IMG/VR virus record: IMGVR_UViG_3300025154_000246
Location: 1-37,775 of that record
Direction: 5' to 3' (one strand)
Length of the DNA stretch: 37,775 nucleotides
Source: a virus
The translations under genes were made by a program, and so were the position numbers. Shown here one piece after another: positions 16,403-23,564 of the stretch; the first letter of the stretch is position 1, and each line of letters starts with the position of its first letter. The notes beneath the pieces were generated by a model. That model did not search any database, was not told where the DNA came from, and saw only the letters and a program-made list of their open reading frames with translations.

Positions 16403-18675
16403 TGGCTCTCTGGACACCATCGGAAATTACTACTGATCTGTGGCTTGATGCCAGCGATGCCAGTACGATCACTATCGCCACCGGTGTCAGCCAGTGGGCC
16501 GATAAATCCGGCAATAATCGCCACGCCACACAGGCCACCACAACGAATCGGCCAGCAGTCGCACCCGGAGCAGTTAATGGCCTAAATGCCATTAATTTTG
16601 ATGGCACTAATGATGTGCTGCGATTAGCTGCATCAATTTTTTCCAGCAAGACCAGTTATTCAGTTTTTTTGGTCTGTAAAAATGACGATGCAGGTGCAGG
16701 GGCTCGAATAGCATTTGGCGAACGCATAGCTGGTAACGGTGCTGGTGTGTTTATGGCGAAGATTGATAACACCAGCATTATCTACAGACGGGGAGGGATA
16801 ACAGCATCAACCAATGCTGATATCACTGAAAGTGCGGGATTTCCCACTACACCACAACTTTTGGAGATGGTTACTTCTGCCTCTTCCGGACAAGCATTCC
16901 GCAATGGAAATAGTGTTGGAACCAATGCAAGTACCATTTCGACATTTACGCTTAATCCATTAGCAATTGGGGCGAACCTGACTGACTCTAATGGAGTTCA
17001 GCAGTTTTGGGATGGGTATATTTGTGAGTTTATAGTAATTTTTTCAGCGCTTTCGACCAATGATCGGCAACAGATAGAGGGATATCTGTCCTGGAGGTGG
17101 GGCCTCCAGGCTGGCCTTCCTGTGGATCATCCGTATAAATCAGCTGCGCCGACCATCCCCAATATTACCAGCGTCCGCGCCATCCTCGACCAGCCCTACA
17201 GCCTCATAGGAGGTCTGGTCCGCTCAATCCTCGACCAGACCTACCACATCACCAACCGCCAGGTCGCCGTCCTGATCCAGGTCTACAGTCTGCGTATGCT
17301 CGCCGTCCTGGCCCAGCACTATGGCAACGTGCCGGTGGTGCGGGCCTACCTGGAGCAGTATTACGGCTCGGCCGATCTACTGCGGCGTTTACTATCCCAA
17401 CTCTTCGGTGATGCCCTGCAGCTGCGACAAAGTTTGGTTGAGAGTTGGAATTTGCCTGGCGATTTACTGGCCATTATGGAGATGAGGTATTTTATTTCAG
17501 AAGGAGATTTACGAGTTTTAATGTCATATAATTATGATCTTTCTGAATACACTTTACTTCGACAAAAACTCGAACAGATTTTTATTGCCGGACCAGACGC
17601 TGAAGAGGCACAAGAGCCATTATTTTCTGCAACTACAGATATTGGCGATTCATTAAACCCACATCATATTAATATTGAAATTGATGAAGGTGAATATGCA
17701 ATAAAAGGTGAAATCCATCTTGCAGACCAAAATGAATTTCTTCTTTGCAAACATATTGAAACTGAAATTATTATTCCGATAGATTCAACGGAATATCATT
17801 TACTTGTTGAGGGACCAAGGCAATCAAGACCAGAAGGGGGCAGAGTTGAATATTATATTCCTCTTGCTTCAAAAACGATCCTTCTTGATAGCCCATATGC
17901 AACGCCAATAGATCAAGAATTTACTGGAGCATTAGCTTCTGTAATTGTTGCCGGCCTTGCTGCTATTAAATCAATTACGGTGGTTTGGCAATTGATTGAT
18001 TGGTATATCCCAACAGGGGTTTTAACAGCAAACAATGAATCGCCATTATCCATAATCAGAAGGATTGTTAATGCTGTTGGTGGAATACTTCAATCATCTC
18101 CGGCTGGTGAATTAATTTGCCTTCCGGAATATCCTATATCAACAACAGAATGGGAAACTGCAACTCCGGATTTTTATTTAACTGATATGGATAACTTCTT
18201 TTCTGTAGATTCGACTTCTGATATTCGGGAAGGATATAACAGATTCTTAATTTCTGATAAAGTAATTGATGAAAGCGGATTGACTCTTGAACAAGTAGAT
18301 ATTGATGAGAACACCAAAGATATTTATGTTTATCAGGTTCCCTGGAATCCATTGGAGCAGGTTATTCTTCATACTTCTGGTGGAGCTTGGGTATCAATAG
18401 TTGCTGAAGGAATTACCACAGAAAAAATAACAGAAATAGTGGAGATAATTGCCGGCGAAGGAATGACCCAGAAGCCTTTTTACGGCAAGATTTCCCATGA
18501 CTATAAAGAAACCGAACTTGGATTAATTACCATAAACGAAGATAAAACAGTATCTACAGACTTGAGCCAGAATTCGTTAGTCGAAGTGGTTTACAATACA
18601 AAATATTGGAAGTTCAGAGTTCGTGATGCAGAGATAGAGAAGGTTCAGTTCTTTCCGGAGGCAATAGCAATATGA
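16402..18675 (+). CDS. LamG lectin-like - short-repeat - tail hub fusion protein
   Basis: A 757-residue protein with three parts. Residues about 8-245 form a concanavalin/LamG-like domain (LWLDASDASTIT, WADKSGNNRHATQ, GLNAINFDGTNDVLRL, FWDGYICEFIVI). Residues 258-394 consist of about ten 12-15-residue repeats of the type R-x-x-L-x-Q-x-Y. Residues 420-757 are a hub-like domain of the kind that closes the tail tube: GPRQSRPEGGRVEYYIPLAS, WQLIDWYIPTGVLTANNES, PLSIIRRIVNAVGGILQSSP and STSDIREGYNRFLISDK. The hub part is conserved in many siphoviruses. The lectin part may bind host surface sugars. N-terminal half is G+C-rich and the hub is A+T-rich, a sign of mosaic origin. Confidence 0.8.
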   Translation: MALWTPSEITTDLWLDASDASTITIATGVSQWADKSGNNRHATQATTTNRPAVAPGAVNGLNAINFDGTNDVLRLAASIFSSKTSYSVFLVCKNDDAGAGARIAFGERIAGNGAGVFMAKIDNTSIIYRRGGITASTNADITESAGFPTTPQLLEMVTSASSGQAFRNGNSVGTNASTISTFTLNPLAIGANLTDSNGVQQFWDGYICEFIVIFSALSTNDRQQIEGYLSWRWGLQAGLPVDHPYKSAAPTIPNITSVRAILDQPYSLIGGLVRSILDQTYHITNRQVAVLIQVYSLRMLAVLAQHYGNVPVVRAYLEQYYGSADLLRRLLSQLFGDALQLRQSLVESWNLPGDLLAIMEMRYFISEGDLRVLMSYNYDLSEYTLLRQKLEQIFIAGPDAEEAQEPLFSATTDIGDSLNPHHINIEIDEGEYAIKGEIHLADQNEFLLCKHIETEIIIPIDSTEYHLLVEGPRQSRPEGGRVEYYIPLASKTILLDSPYATPIDQEFTGALASVIVAGLAAIKSITVVWQLIDWYIPTGVLTANNESPLSIIRRIVNAVGGILQSSPAGELICLPEYPISTTEWETATPDFYLTDMDNFFSVDSTSDIREGYNRFLISDKVIDESGLTLEQVDIDENTKDIYVYQVPWNPLEQVILHTSGGAWVSIVAEGITTEKITEIVEIIAGEGMTQKPFYGKISHDYKETELGLITINEDKTVSTDLSQNSLVEVVYNTKYWKFRVRDAEIEKVQFFPEAIAI
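17170..17581 (+). repeat. Tandem 12-15-residue protein repeats R-x-x-L-x-Q-x-Y
   Basis: Within the LamG-hub protein, successive units read VRAILDQPYSL, VRSILDQTYHI, VAVLIQVYSL, LAVLAQHYGN, VRAYLEQYYGS, LRRLLSQLFGD, LRQSLVESWNL, LLAIMEMRYFI, LRVLMSYNYDL and LRQKLEQIF. The early units are close to each other and the later ones decay. They form a flexible or solenoid-like spacer between the lectin-like domain and the hub. Confidence 0.82.
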
Positions 18676-19220
18676 AGTCTGGTGGACCAACAATAGTTGT
18701 AGATTTTGGTGAATCTGTAGCTGAATCAGATCGTCAGTTTATTATCGAGTTGGATGAGATAATGAATGTCGATGATCAAAGTGAAGTAAAAACTGAATTC
18801 TATAAAGACGATTTTATTTGGTTTCGGACTCATTACAATAGATCCAAATTACAAGTCACCGCCATCAAGACTACCGCTGGCCAAGTAGTAAATCAGGGCC
18901 AGGTATCAAGATCAAAAACAGATGAGATGTTATTTGTCAATAACGATACTCCGGTCAGTGTAAATTATGAAATAGATGGTTCGCCAAGCGCAGTTTGGTA
19001 TGGCAATGAGGCTTCATTAACAAAAACAGAAGGTGGACTGAAAGCCTCTAACTCTCCTTGTATTGGAGATATTACATATTCGTTTTCTTGCACTCTTTAT
19101 CAGTTCAGGCCACCTCCGCTTTCCACTTCTGACTTTCAGAAAGTAGCAGATAGTTGGGATATCGAATTGGATGAGGCACAATATCCTATAGCCATAGTTT
19201 TTACCGTCGAGGCCGTATGA
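18672..19220 (+). CDS. Tail protein downstream of the hub
   Basis: A 182-residue protein coupled to the hub gene by ATGA. It is beta-rich: QFIIELDEIMNVDDQSEVKT, DDFIWFRTHYNRSKLQVTAI, PVSVNYEIDGSPSAVWYGNE and a C-terminal YPIAIVFTVEAV. This size and place, right after a hub, are usual for a small baseplate component. No known family is recognised. It is one of three small genes joined by four-base overlaps. Confidence 0.65.
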   Translation: MKSGGPTIVVDFGESVAESDRQFIIELDEIMNVDDQSEVKTEFYKDDFIWFRTHYNRSKLQVTAIKTTAGQVVNQGQVSRSKTDEMLFVNNDTPVSVNYEIDGSPSAVWYGNEASLTKTEGGLKASNSPCIGDITYSFSCTLYQFRPPPLSTSDFQKVADSWDIELDEAQYPIAIVFTVEAV

Positions 19221-19531
19221 GAATTCAAGTTGCCAGACCCCCAGGCAATAATCAAGGCCCAGACATCGTAGAATCGCTTCTAACGACGGATCAGGCCGGC
19301 ATAGCTAGAGGTACAAGGGAAATAGATTATCACTGCAGTAATCGCAGTGTAGAGCGCGGGAATTGCACTTTGCTTCCTTATATGCCGGTTGGAAAACTGA
19401 TGAATGTAACCGAAGAGTCTGGCCAGTATCGAGGGAAGTTAAAACTATATGCCATAACGATTGATATCTCTGAAAATGGAAGGCAGTTTTCGGCCACCAC
19501 TTCCATAGCAATTGAGCGGGAAATGAGATGA
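19217..19531 (+). CDS. Hypothetical tail-tip protein
   Basis: A 104-residue protein overlapping its neighbours by ATGA on both sides. Its features are IQVARPPGNNQGPDIVESLL at the start, a YHCSNRSVERGNCTLLPYMP segment with two Cys, then VTEESGQYRGKLKLYAITID. The pattern P-x-x-x-P-G-x-x-v...Y-x-G-k is seen in small phage proteins next to the hub. No firm family. Confidence 0.6.
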   Translation: MRIQVARPPGNNQGPDIVESLLTTDQAGIARGTREIDYHCSNRSVERGNCTLLPYMPVGKLMNVTEESGQYRGKLKLYAITIDISENGRQFSATTSIAIEREMR

Positions 19532-19761
19532 AAAAAGAAACTCTCATAAAGTTGTTTTCTCCAGAACAACAGGTAAGTATTATTGCCACTATTCAGAAAA
19601 GGATATCCGGTGATCTTTATCAACTGATTGATGATTCCGGAAGGCTTTTGCAGGCCAGAGGATCAATTCCGAGATATTCTGGCGATCGAGTTATTGTTCA
19701 AAATGAGATAATTATTTCGGCAATTGGCAAAGGAAAAGAAGTAAAAACATTTATGGTGTAG
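19528..19761 (+). CDS. Small beta-rich hypothetical protein
   Basis: A 77-residue protein beginning within the last codon of the previous gene (ATGA). It carries VSIIATIQKRISGDLYQLID, GRLLQARGSIPRYSGDRVIV and IISAIGKGKEVKTFMV, which together suggest a small OB-like beta barrel of the type at the end of tail operons. Function unknown. Confidence 0.6.
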   Translation: MKKETLIKLFSPEQQVSIIATIQKRISGDLYQLIDDSGRLLQARGSIPRYSGDRVIVQNEIIISAIGKGKEVKTFMV

Positions 19762-19769
19762 GTGAGCAA

Positions 19770-20291
19770 ATGAAAACCAGTTCTATTTTAACAATATTGG
19801 CGGTTGCTCTGATTGCTTTAATTATCATTGCAATGACTTCCAGTTGTTCTAGTGATAATGATAACAAGCAGACTGGGCCAGGGGATATCACTGCAAAGTA
19901 TGATCCATTTGCTCAAGATGATACCGATAAAGCTATTGAGCTAGATATCGATGCTGAGGAACTCGAAGGAGTTGACTGGGTAGAGGCGCAACCAGTTCCT
20001 TATTCTGGTGCTGGTGAATTTGCAGCAGGCGTAAAGAGCACTGGGACATATGGGGTGCGGAATGGTAATCGTCAAGCATTCCGTACTTTCCCTATGTTTA
20101 GAGGGGGCACTGCTATCGTTGTGTTTTCTGATCGACCGCGAGAAGGATACCGAGTTCAATTAGGTAGGGCAAACCGAATCAGCAGCGGCCCCCATAATGG
20201 CTTTGTTGTAAAGAATTCCAAAGATAAAACCAATACATTTGCCCATTCACCGTATGGTAGGCATCCATCTCGGATAACTTATTACTTTTAA
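19770..20291 (+). CDS. Putative lipoprotein or membrane-anchored secreted protein
   Basis: A 173-residue protein with a typical signal region (residues 6-23, ILTILAVALIALIIIAMTSS) followed by C-S-S. The T-S-S-C site is a weak lipobox because the -3 position is not Leu or Val, so a simple anchor is also possible. The mature part is acidic at first (DDTDKAIELDIDAEELEGVD) and then has RTFPMFRGGTAIVVFSDRPR. It ends in ITYYF, an aromatic end of the kind found in outer-membrane or baseplate-binding proteins. It could act in superinfection exclusion or tail-receptor masking, but this is inference from type and position. Confidence 0.65.
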   Translation: MKTSSILTILAVALIALIIIAMTSSCSSDNDNKQTGPGDITAKYDPFAQDDTDKAIELDIDAEELEGVDWVEAQPVPYSGAGEFAAGVKSTGTYGVRNGNRQAFRTFPMFRGGTAIVVFSDRPREGYRVQLGRANRISSGPHNGFVVKNSKDKTNTFAHSPYGRHPSRITYYF

Positions 20292-20303
20292 GGAGGAACC
20301 AGT

Positions 20304-20930
20304 ATGAAAAGAATTGCTGCAGTAATTTTAGTTTCATTGTCTGTATTATTGGCTGGGTGTGCTCCACATCAGTTTGCCGCTACGGATGGTGCTGTCCAGG
20401 TCGAACTGAACAAGGAACACTCTCGTACGGCCTGCTATCAATCTCTGGCGATGAATGGTCCGGACTACTCCAAACTGAGCGACATGGCCATTGTCATGAT
20501 CGAGCAGCAGAAGGCAACCGCGCAACTCGTCGGGGCATTGACTGGCAAGCAGATTGACCCCTGCGGTGGGGGGACGAACTTGAACGATGTCTTAATCGCT
20601 GACTCCAACAATCGTAATAGGAGCGTCCAGGTTCTCGGAGGCGGAGTGTTGAATGCGGTGAAGTGGGTAGCAGGGGCATGGGCTGCAACCGAGATTGTTG
20701 ATAGTATAGGCAAGAATGCCGGGAATAGTACAACGAGCAATACGGAAGGTGGTGATGTGTCGGTAACTAATTCAAGGACCAACTCAGAGACTAATACCGA
20801 TGTAACCAATACCGGTGAGGAAGGCACAGCGACTACCAGCGGCAGTTTTGATGCAACTACTCCAGTAGCTGATCCCGTAGCCCCTGGCGTAGATATCGTT
20901 GATACTCCGGTCGTAGTAACCGATAACTAA
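20304..20930 (+). CDS. Lipoprotein with canonical lipobox
   Basis: A 208-residue protein with a very strong ribosome site (TAAGGAGGAACC). The signal is KRIAAVILVSLSVLLAGC, an ideal L-A-G-C lipobox with Cys19. The mature part contains a helix YSKLSDMAIVMIEQQKATAQ, a second hydrophobic segment (LGGGVLNAVKWVAGAWAATE) and a Ser/Thr/Asn-rich tail (SNTEGGDVSVTNSRTNSETN) ending in VVVTDN. Phages of Gram-negative hosts carry lipoproteins near lysis genes as outer-membrane spanins or superinfection-exclusion factors; the long Ser/Thr tail does not match a typical o-spanin. TAATG couples it to the next gene. Confidence 0.78.
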   Translation: MKRIAAVILVSLSVLLAGCAPHQFAATDGAVQVELNKEHSRTACYQSLAMNGPDYSKLSDMAIVMIEQQKATAQLVGALTGKQIDPCGGGTNLNDVLIADSNNRNRSVQVLGGGVLNAVKWVAGAWAATEIVDSIGKNAGNSTTSNTEGGDVSVTNSRTNSETNTDVTNTGEEGTATTSGSFDATTPVADPVAPGVDIVDTPVVVTDN

Positions 20931-21118
20931 TGTCATATATTTGCAAGACCTGTCAGCATTTACATATTGACAGGTCCAAATGCCCAGTCTGCAATTATCC
21001 AAATGAGGAAACTCATGAACGACTATCCGCCTCCACCAAAAGACAAGATAATTGGGATAAAAGTGGATCTGAAGAAGTTGGTGAAACTAATAAAACAGTT
21101 ATTTCAAAAGAAGGGTAA
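20930..21118 (+). CDS. Small zinc-ribbon-like protein
   Basis: A 62-residue frame starting on the last base of the lipoprotein stop codon (TAATG). The first 22 residues hold two C-x2-C pairs (CKTC and CPVC, 10 residues apart), a compact zinc ribbon. The remainder is polar and low-complexity and overlaps the 38-residue gene in another frame from 21015, so it may be less constrained. Function unknown. Confidence 0.55.
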   Translation: MSYICKTCQHLHIDRSKCPVCNYPNEETHERLSASTKRQDNWDKSGSEEVGETNKTVISKEG

Positions 21119-21131
21119 GAAGCAAAAATGA
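21015..21131 (+). CDS. 38-residue cationic amphipathic peptide, overlapping gene
   Basis: An ATG at 21015 has GAGGAA five bases upstream, and the frame ends at TGA 21129-21131, overlapping the next ATG as ATGA. The product starts MNDYPPPPKDK and continues IIGIKVDLKKLVKLIKQLFQ with a lysine-rich end. Hydrophobic residues are spaced as in an amphipathic helix, with about twelve lysines in all. It lies within the second half of the zinc-ribbon gene but in a different frame. Size and charge resemble membrane-active or membrane-adhering lysis accessory peptides; function is inferred. Confidence 0.55.
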   Translation: MNDYPPPPKDKIIGIKVDLKKLVKLIKQLFQKKGKKQK

Positions 21132-21397
21132 AGTTCTGTTTTGTTGGTTTCACAATATTTTTATTTTGTTCATGTGTTCCTAGGGCAATGACTGGGGATG
21201 ATTACATCAGGCTGATTATAGGAGACGAAGCGTATTATGAGATGGATCTCACTGATAAAAAACGTAGGGCAATTCAAGGAGGCTTTGGAAGCTGGGCAGC
21301 AGGTTTCGGACCCAGCAGGCTGGAAGAATGTTGCCATTACTGCGAATCAAATTGCTCTTATTCTAACCGCAATTGTTCTTGGGTTGGAAGCCATTGA
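21128..21397 (+). CDS. Putative small lipoprotein/signal-bearing ORF overlapping the holin-like gene
   Basis: An 89-residue frame coupled to the previous one by ATGA. Residues 1-16 are a hydrophobic signal (KFCFVGFTIFLFCSC) with Cys16, a loose lipobox. Residues 17-45 (MTGDDYIRLIIGDEAYYEMD) look like real coding sequence. Beyond about 21257, however, the text looks like the out-of-frame shadow of the holin-like gene (ECCHYCESNCSYSN). One explanation is a small gene with a meaningless overlap; the other is that it is joined to the holin-like frame at the six-A tract 21257-21262 (see findings). Confidence 0.45.
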   Translation: MKFCFVGFTIFLFCSCVPRAMTGDDYIRLIIGDEAYYEMDLTDKKRRAIQGGFGSWAAGFGPSRLEECCHYCESNCSYSNRNCSWVGSH

Positions 21398-21557
21398 TGT
21401 TAAATTGCCGGTAAATGATGAGGTGATAATCATCGTTTCTGGATCACTTGCTGGGCTTTTAAATGCCGTAAATATCGTTCTGACGATTGTCACTACGAGA
21501 AAACTGAAAGGGGCAGATGCCTTAACTATTGGAACCCTAGAGGAGAAAAAACCATGA
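21237..21557 (+). CDS. Holin-like membrane protein
   Basis: A 106-residue frame with two hydrophobic stretches: ANQIALILTAIVLGLEAI (about 36-53) and VIIIVSGSLAGLLNAVNIVL (about 63-82). Both ends are charged. The preceding FKEALEAGQQVSDPAGWKN and the N-x-V-L-T-I-V-T-T-x-K ending are typical of small two-helix holins in siphoviruses of Gram-negative hosts. No good ribosome site precedes ATG 21237, so the true start may differ or it may be translated from the upstream frame. It stands just before further membrane and cell-wall genes, as expected of a lysis cassette. Confidence 0.65.
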   Translation: MRWISLIKNVGQFKEALEAGQQVSDPAGWKNVAITANQIALILTAIVLGLEAIDVKLPVNDEVIIIVSGSLAGLLNAVNIVLTIVTTRKLKGADALTIGTLEEKKP

Positions 21558-21823
21558 AGTACATCTTAATGTTCTTGCAGATGGTGCCGGCTATTATCGA
21601 GGCAGTACAAAAGATTGAGGAGTTCATCCCGGCTTCTGGTTGGGGAAAAGAAAAGATTACGGCTATCCGGGAAAGTCTCAGTGTGATTTTCAAGGAGATC
21701 GATTCAGTCTGGCCAGCTATCGAGGTCTTTGTTTCCGCAATGGTGAAACTGGCCAATCTCACCGGTGTATTCAAAAAGCCCGAAGTTGTTGAGCCTAAGG
21801 ATGAACCTGTTCTGAAAGAATAA
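21554..21823 (+). CDS. Small lysis-region protein with N-terminal helix
   Basis: An 89-residue protein coupled to the holin-like gene by ATGA. The N-terminus KYILMFLQMVPAIIEAVQKI is an amphipathic or membrane-touching helix. Next come EEFIPASGWGKEKITAIRES and a hydrophobic helix VFVSAMVKLANLTGVF, then an acidic tail. Proteins of this form are common next to phage holins but their role is not settled. The strong hairpin at 21837-21886 follows the stop. Confidence 0.65.
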   Translation: MKYILMFLQMVPAIIEAVQKIEEFIPASGWGKEKITAIRESLSVIFKEIDSVWPAIEVFVSAMVKLANLTGVFKKPEVVEPKDEPVLKE

Positions 21824-21836
21824 AAGAGATTTTATC

Positions 21837-21886
21837 AAATTTATATGGGTCTTTAACAAATCAACAATAAAGACCCATATAAATTT
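21837..21886 (+). terminator. 18-bp perfect hairpin, probable transcription terminator
   Basis: Arms 21837-21854 and 21869-21886 are exact inverse complements around a 14-base loop. The last bases before the stem centre are TTT/AAA, so it could work on either strand; the base of the stem is A+T rich. It is placed 13 bases after a stop codon and before a new ribosome site at 21911. Confidence 0.75.
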
Positions 21887-21921
21887 ATAATGAAATTCGC
21901 AATCATCAAAGGAGAGGGTTG

Positions 21922-22353
21922 ATGTCAGAACATGAGGACGAGAAAGAAAGCGGGAAATGTAACTTTGGAATTGATGGGCAATGTGCTTTACATGGCATTG
22001 AGGTAGAGCGGAGAAAAAATATGCAGGCATTAACCGATAATATTCCAAAAATACTTACCTGGCAAAATCGAATTTTTGGATGGTCACTTCTCGTTACATT
22101 ATTTGTTGGTGGATCTTTTGTATACATCAAAGAAGTAAAAGATGATATGAAAGCCCAGTATACATCCAATGTCGGATCAACAGCAGCTGATATCAAAAAC
22201 CTTTCCAAACAAATTGATCTATTGGTTACTGGGCAGGCCAGAACAGAAGAAAGATATGAAGCTTTACTCCGATCAATAACAGATATGAACGTAAATATTT
22301 CCACTCTTACATATCTTCAATTCGACAAAAAAGACAGTCTCAAAAAACCTTAA
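21922..22353 (+). CDS. Single-pass membrane protein (holin/i-spanin-like candidate)
   Basis: A 143-residue product from ATG 21922, with AAAGGAGAG ahead; a TTG three bases earlier is less likely. Residues 1-45 are cytoplasmic (EHEDEKESGKCNFGIDGQCA). One membrane helix follows (about 50-66, GWSLLVTLFVGGSFVYI). The rest is a coiled-coil-prone polar region (AADIKNLSKQIDLLVTGQAR, EERYEALLRSITDMNVNIST). Such an N-in, one-helix, periplasmic-coil arrangement fits an inner-membrane spanin or a class III holin. Which one cannot be decided by sequence alone. Confidence 0.65.
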   Translation: MSEHEDEKESGKCNFGIDGQCALHGIEVERRKNMQALTDNIPKILTWQNRIFGWSLLVTLFVGGSFVYIKEVKDDMKAQYTSNVGSTAADIKNLSKQIDLLVTGQARTEERYEALLRSITDMNVNISTLTYLQFDKKDSLKKP

Positions 22354-22365
22354 TTGGTGGATATA

Positions 22366-23088
22366 ATGTTGTTCAGAGATGGAAAAACAGAAACTCTTGA
22401 TTATCGATGTGGATTAATTCCAGAAGCAAATCCTAATGCTTCATTATATCCGTTATATGCTGCAGCCCCACCTGATGGTGGTATTGATCTTAGCAGGAGG
22501 GAACTGATCAGCAAAAGAAGGGTCAAAAAGTTTGGTGACCCCATTCTTAACCAAGATGAATGGTCTGCCTGTGGTGGTATGGCAATGACTGGGGCTCTTG
22601 AACACGAACCTGGCATACAATCGCTTGGTTCTCTCTGGGCGCTTAATTTCTATTTTGATACTCAGGATCATGACCAATTCCCCGGAAGCGAAAGGCCTGG
22701 AGATCCAATTCAGGGCAAGGGAACCAGTTTAATTGCGCTTTGTCGAGAAGCCAAAAGAAGAGGCTTGATCAAAGGCTGGTATAACGCAAGAACCATTGAA
22801 GAGGTTATCATTGGTCTCGGATATTATGGTTGTCCTATATTCGGTTTTGATTGGACAGATGGGATGTCCAATCCTGATCATAAAGGATTGTGTCATCCGG
22901 TTGGAAGATCAATTGGTGGCCATGCTCATATAGGTACTTTTGTTAATTTGAGAGATGATCTAATGGGTGGTCCTAACTCCTGGCCTCAATGGAACAGAAT
23001 AATGCACGGATTCTGGGTAATGAGAATCCCGGATGTTGAAAATAGGTTGAAACGCGGTGGGGAATGCGTTTTTATTGACAAGGTATGA
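22366..23088 (+). CDS. Papain-like (C1-type) cysteine peptidase
   Basis: A 240-residue product from ATG 22366, with GGTGG five bases upstream; a GTG at 22357 and a TTG at 22354 are alternatives. The catalytic set can be read: Gln63 and Cys69 in NQDEWSACGGMAM (papain Q-x-x-x-x-x-C), His186 in SIGGHAHIGTF and Asn204 in GGPNSWPQW, matching the N-S-W motif of C1 peptidases. No signal peptide is seen. It sits between a membrane protein and the endolysin gene and overlaps the latter by four bases. A role in cutting peptide links of the wall or host proteins during lysis is possible; some phages carry C1-like proteins as virion or lysis enzymes. Confidence 0.8.
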   Translation: MLFRDGKTETLDYRCGLIPEANPNASLYPLYAAAPPDGGIDLSRRELISKRRVKKFGDPILNQDEWSACGGMAMTGALEHEPGIQSLGSLWALNFYFDTQDHDQFPGSERPGDPIQGKGTSLIALCREAKRRGLIKGWYNARTIEEVIIGLGYYGCPIFGFDWTDGMSNPDHKGLCHPVGRSIGGHAHIGTFVNLRDDLMGGPNSWPQWNRIMHGFWVMRIPDVENRLKRGGECVFIDKV

Positions 23089-23564
23089 CGATGAAACTAT
23101 CCGATGTTTTACAAGTCGTAATTTATCCTGGCCTGGCTTTACTGCCAAAGCAAATGAACTCTCCAGCCGCAATAGCCATGCTGTTGACAATAGGCATGCA
23201 AGAATCAAGATTCACTTATCGTCGACAAGTTGGTGGACCAGCAAGAGGATTTTATCAGTTTGAGCAAATGGGTGGCGTAGCAGGAGTTTTAAAACATTAT
23301 CAAACCAGTATGATCATGAATAATGTACTTGATCGGCTCCAATACGATAGAAGTGTTTCTACAAGTTACTCGGCTATCGAACATAACGATGTTTTGGCTA
23401 CGGCATTCGCTCGTCTATTGCTTTGGACACTACCAGATACCCTACCTCAAAAAGACGAGTACGAGCGATCCTGGGAGCAATACATCGAAGCCTGGAGGCC
23501 GGGGAAACCACATCGACAGACTTGGAATGAATTCTACAGGCAGGCATGGGGGATTTTTGAATAA
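23085..23564 (+). CDS. Lysozyme-like endolysin (lytic transglycosylase/glycosidase)
   Basis: A 159-residue protein overlapping the peptidase gene by ATGA. It has the lysozyme-superfamily start: AAIAMLLTIGMQESRFTYRR with Glu40 as the probable catalytic acid, then GGPARGFYQFEQMGG, the G-x-x-G-x-x-Q-F motif of lysozyme/transglycosylase enzymes. ATAFARLLLWTLPDTLP and WEQYIEAWRPGKPH complete the fold. No signal peptide is seen, so release through a holin is expected. This is the likely main murein-cutting enzyme. Confidence 0.85.
   Translation: MTMKLSDVLQVVIYPGLALLPKQMNSPAAIAMLLTIGMQESRFTYRRQVGGPARGFYQFEQMGGVAGVLKHYQTSMIMNNVLDRLQYDRSVSTSYSAIEHNDVLATAFARLLLWTLPDTLPQKDEYERSWEQYIEAWRPGKPHRQTWNEFYRQAWGIFE

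Noticed and set aside
16263-16649. 128-residue minus-strand open frame in the G+C-rich block
   Set aside because: It is opposite the start of the LamG-like domain and the small Cys protein; a frame open by base composition only.
21257-21263. A second A AAA AAC heptamer, in the frame of the holin-like ORF
   Set aside because: A -1 shift here would lead from the holin-like frame into a Cys-rich shadow sequence that lacks any conserved pattern, so it is not a convincing programmed site.
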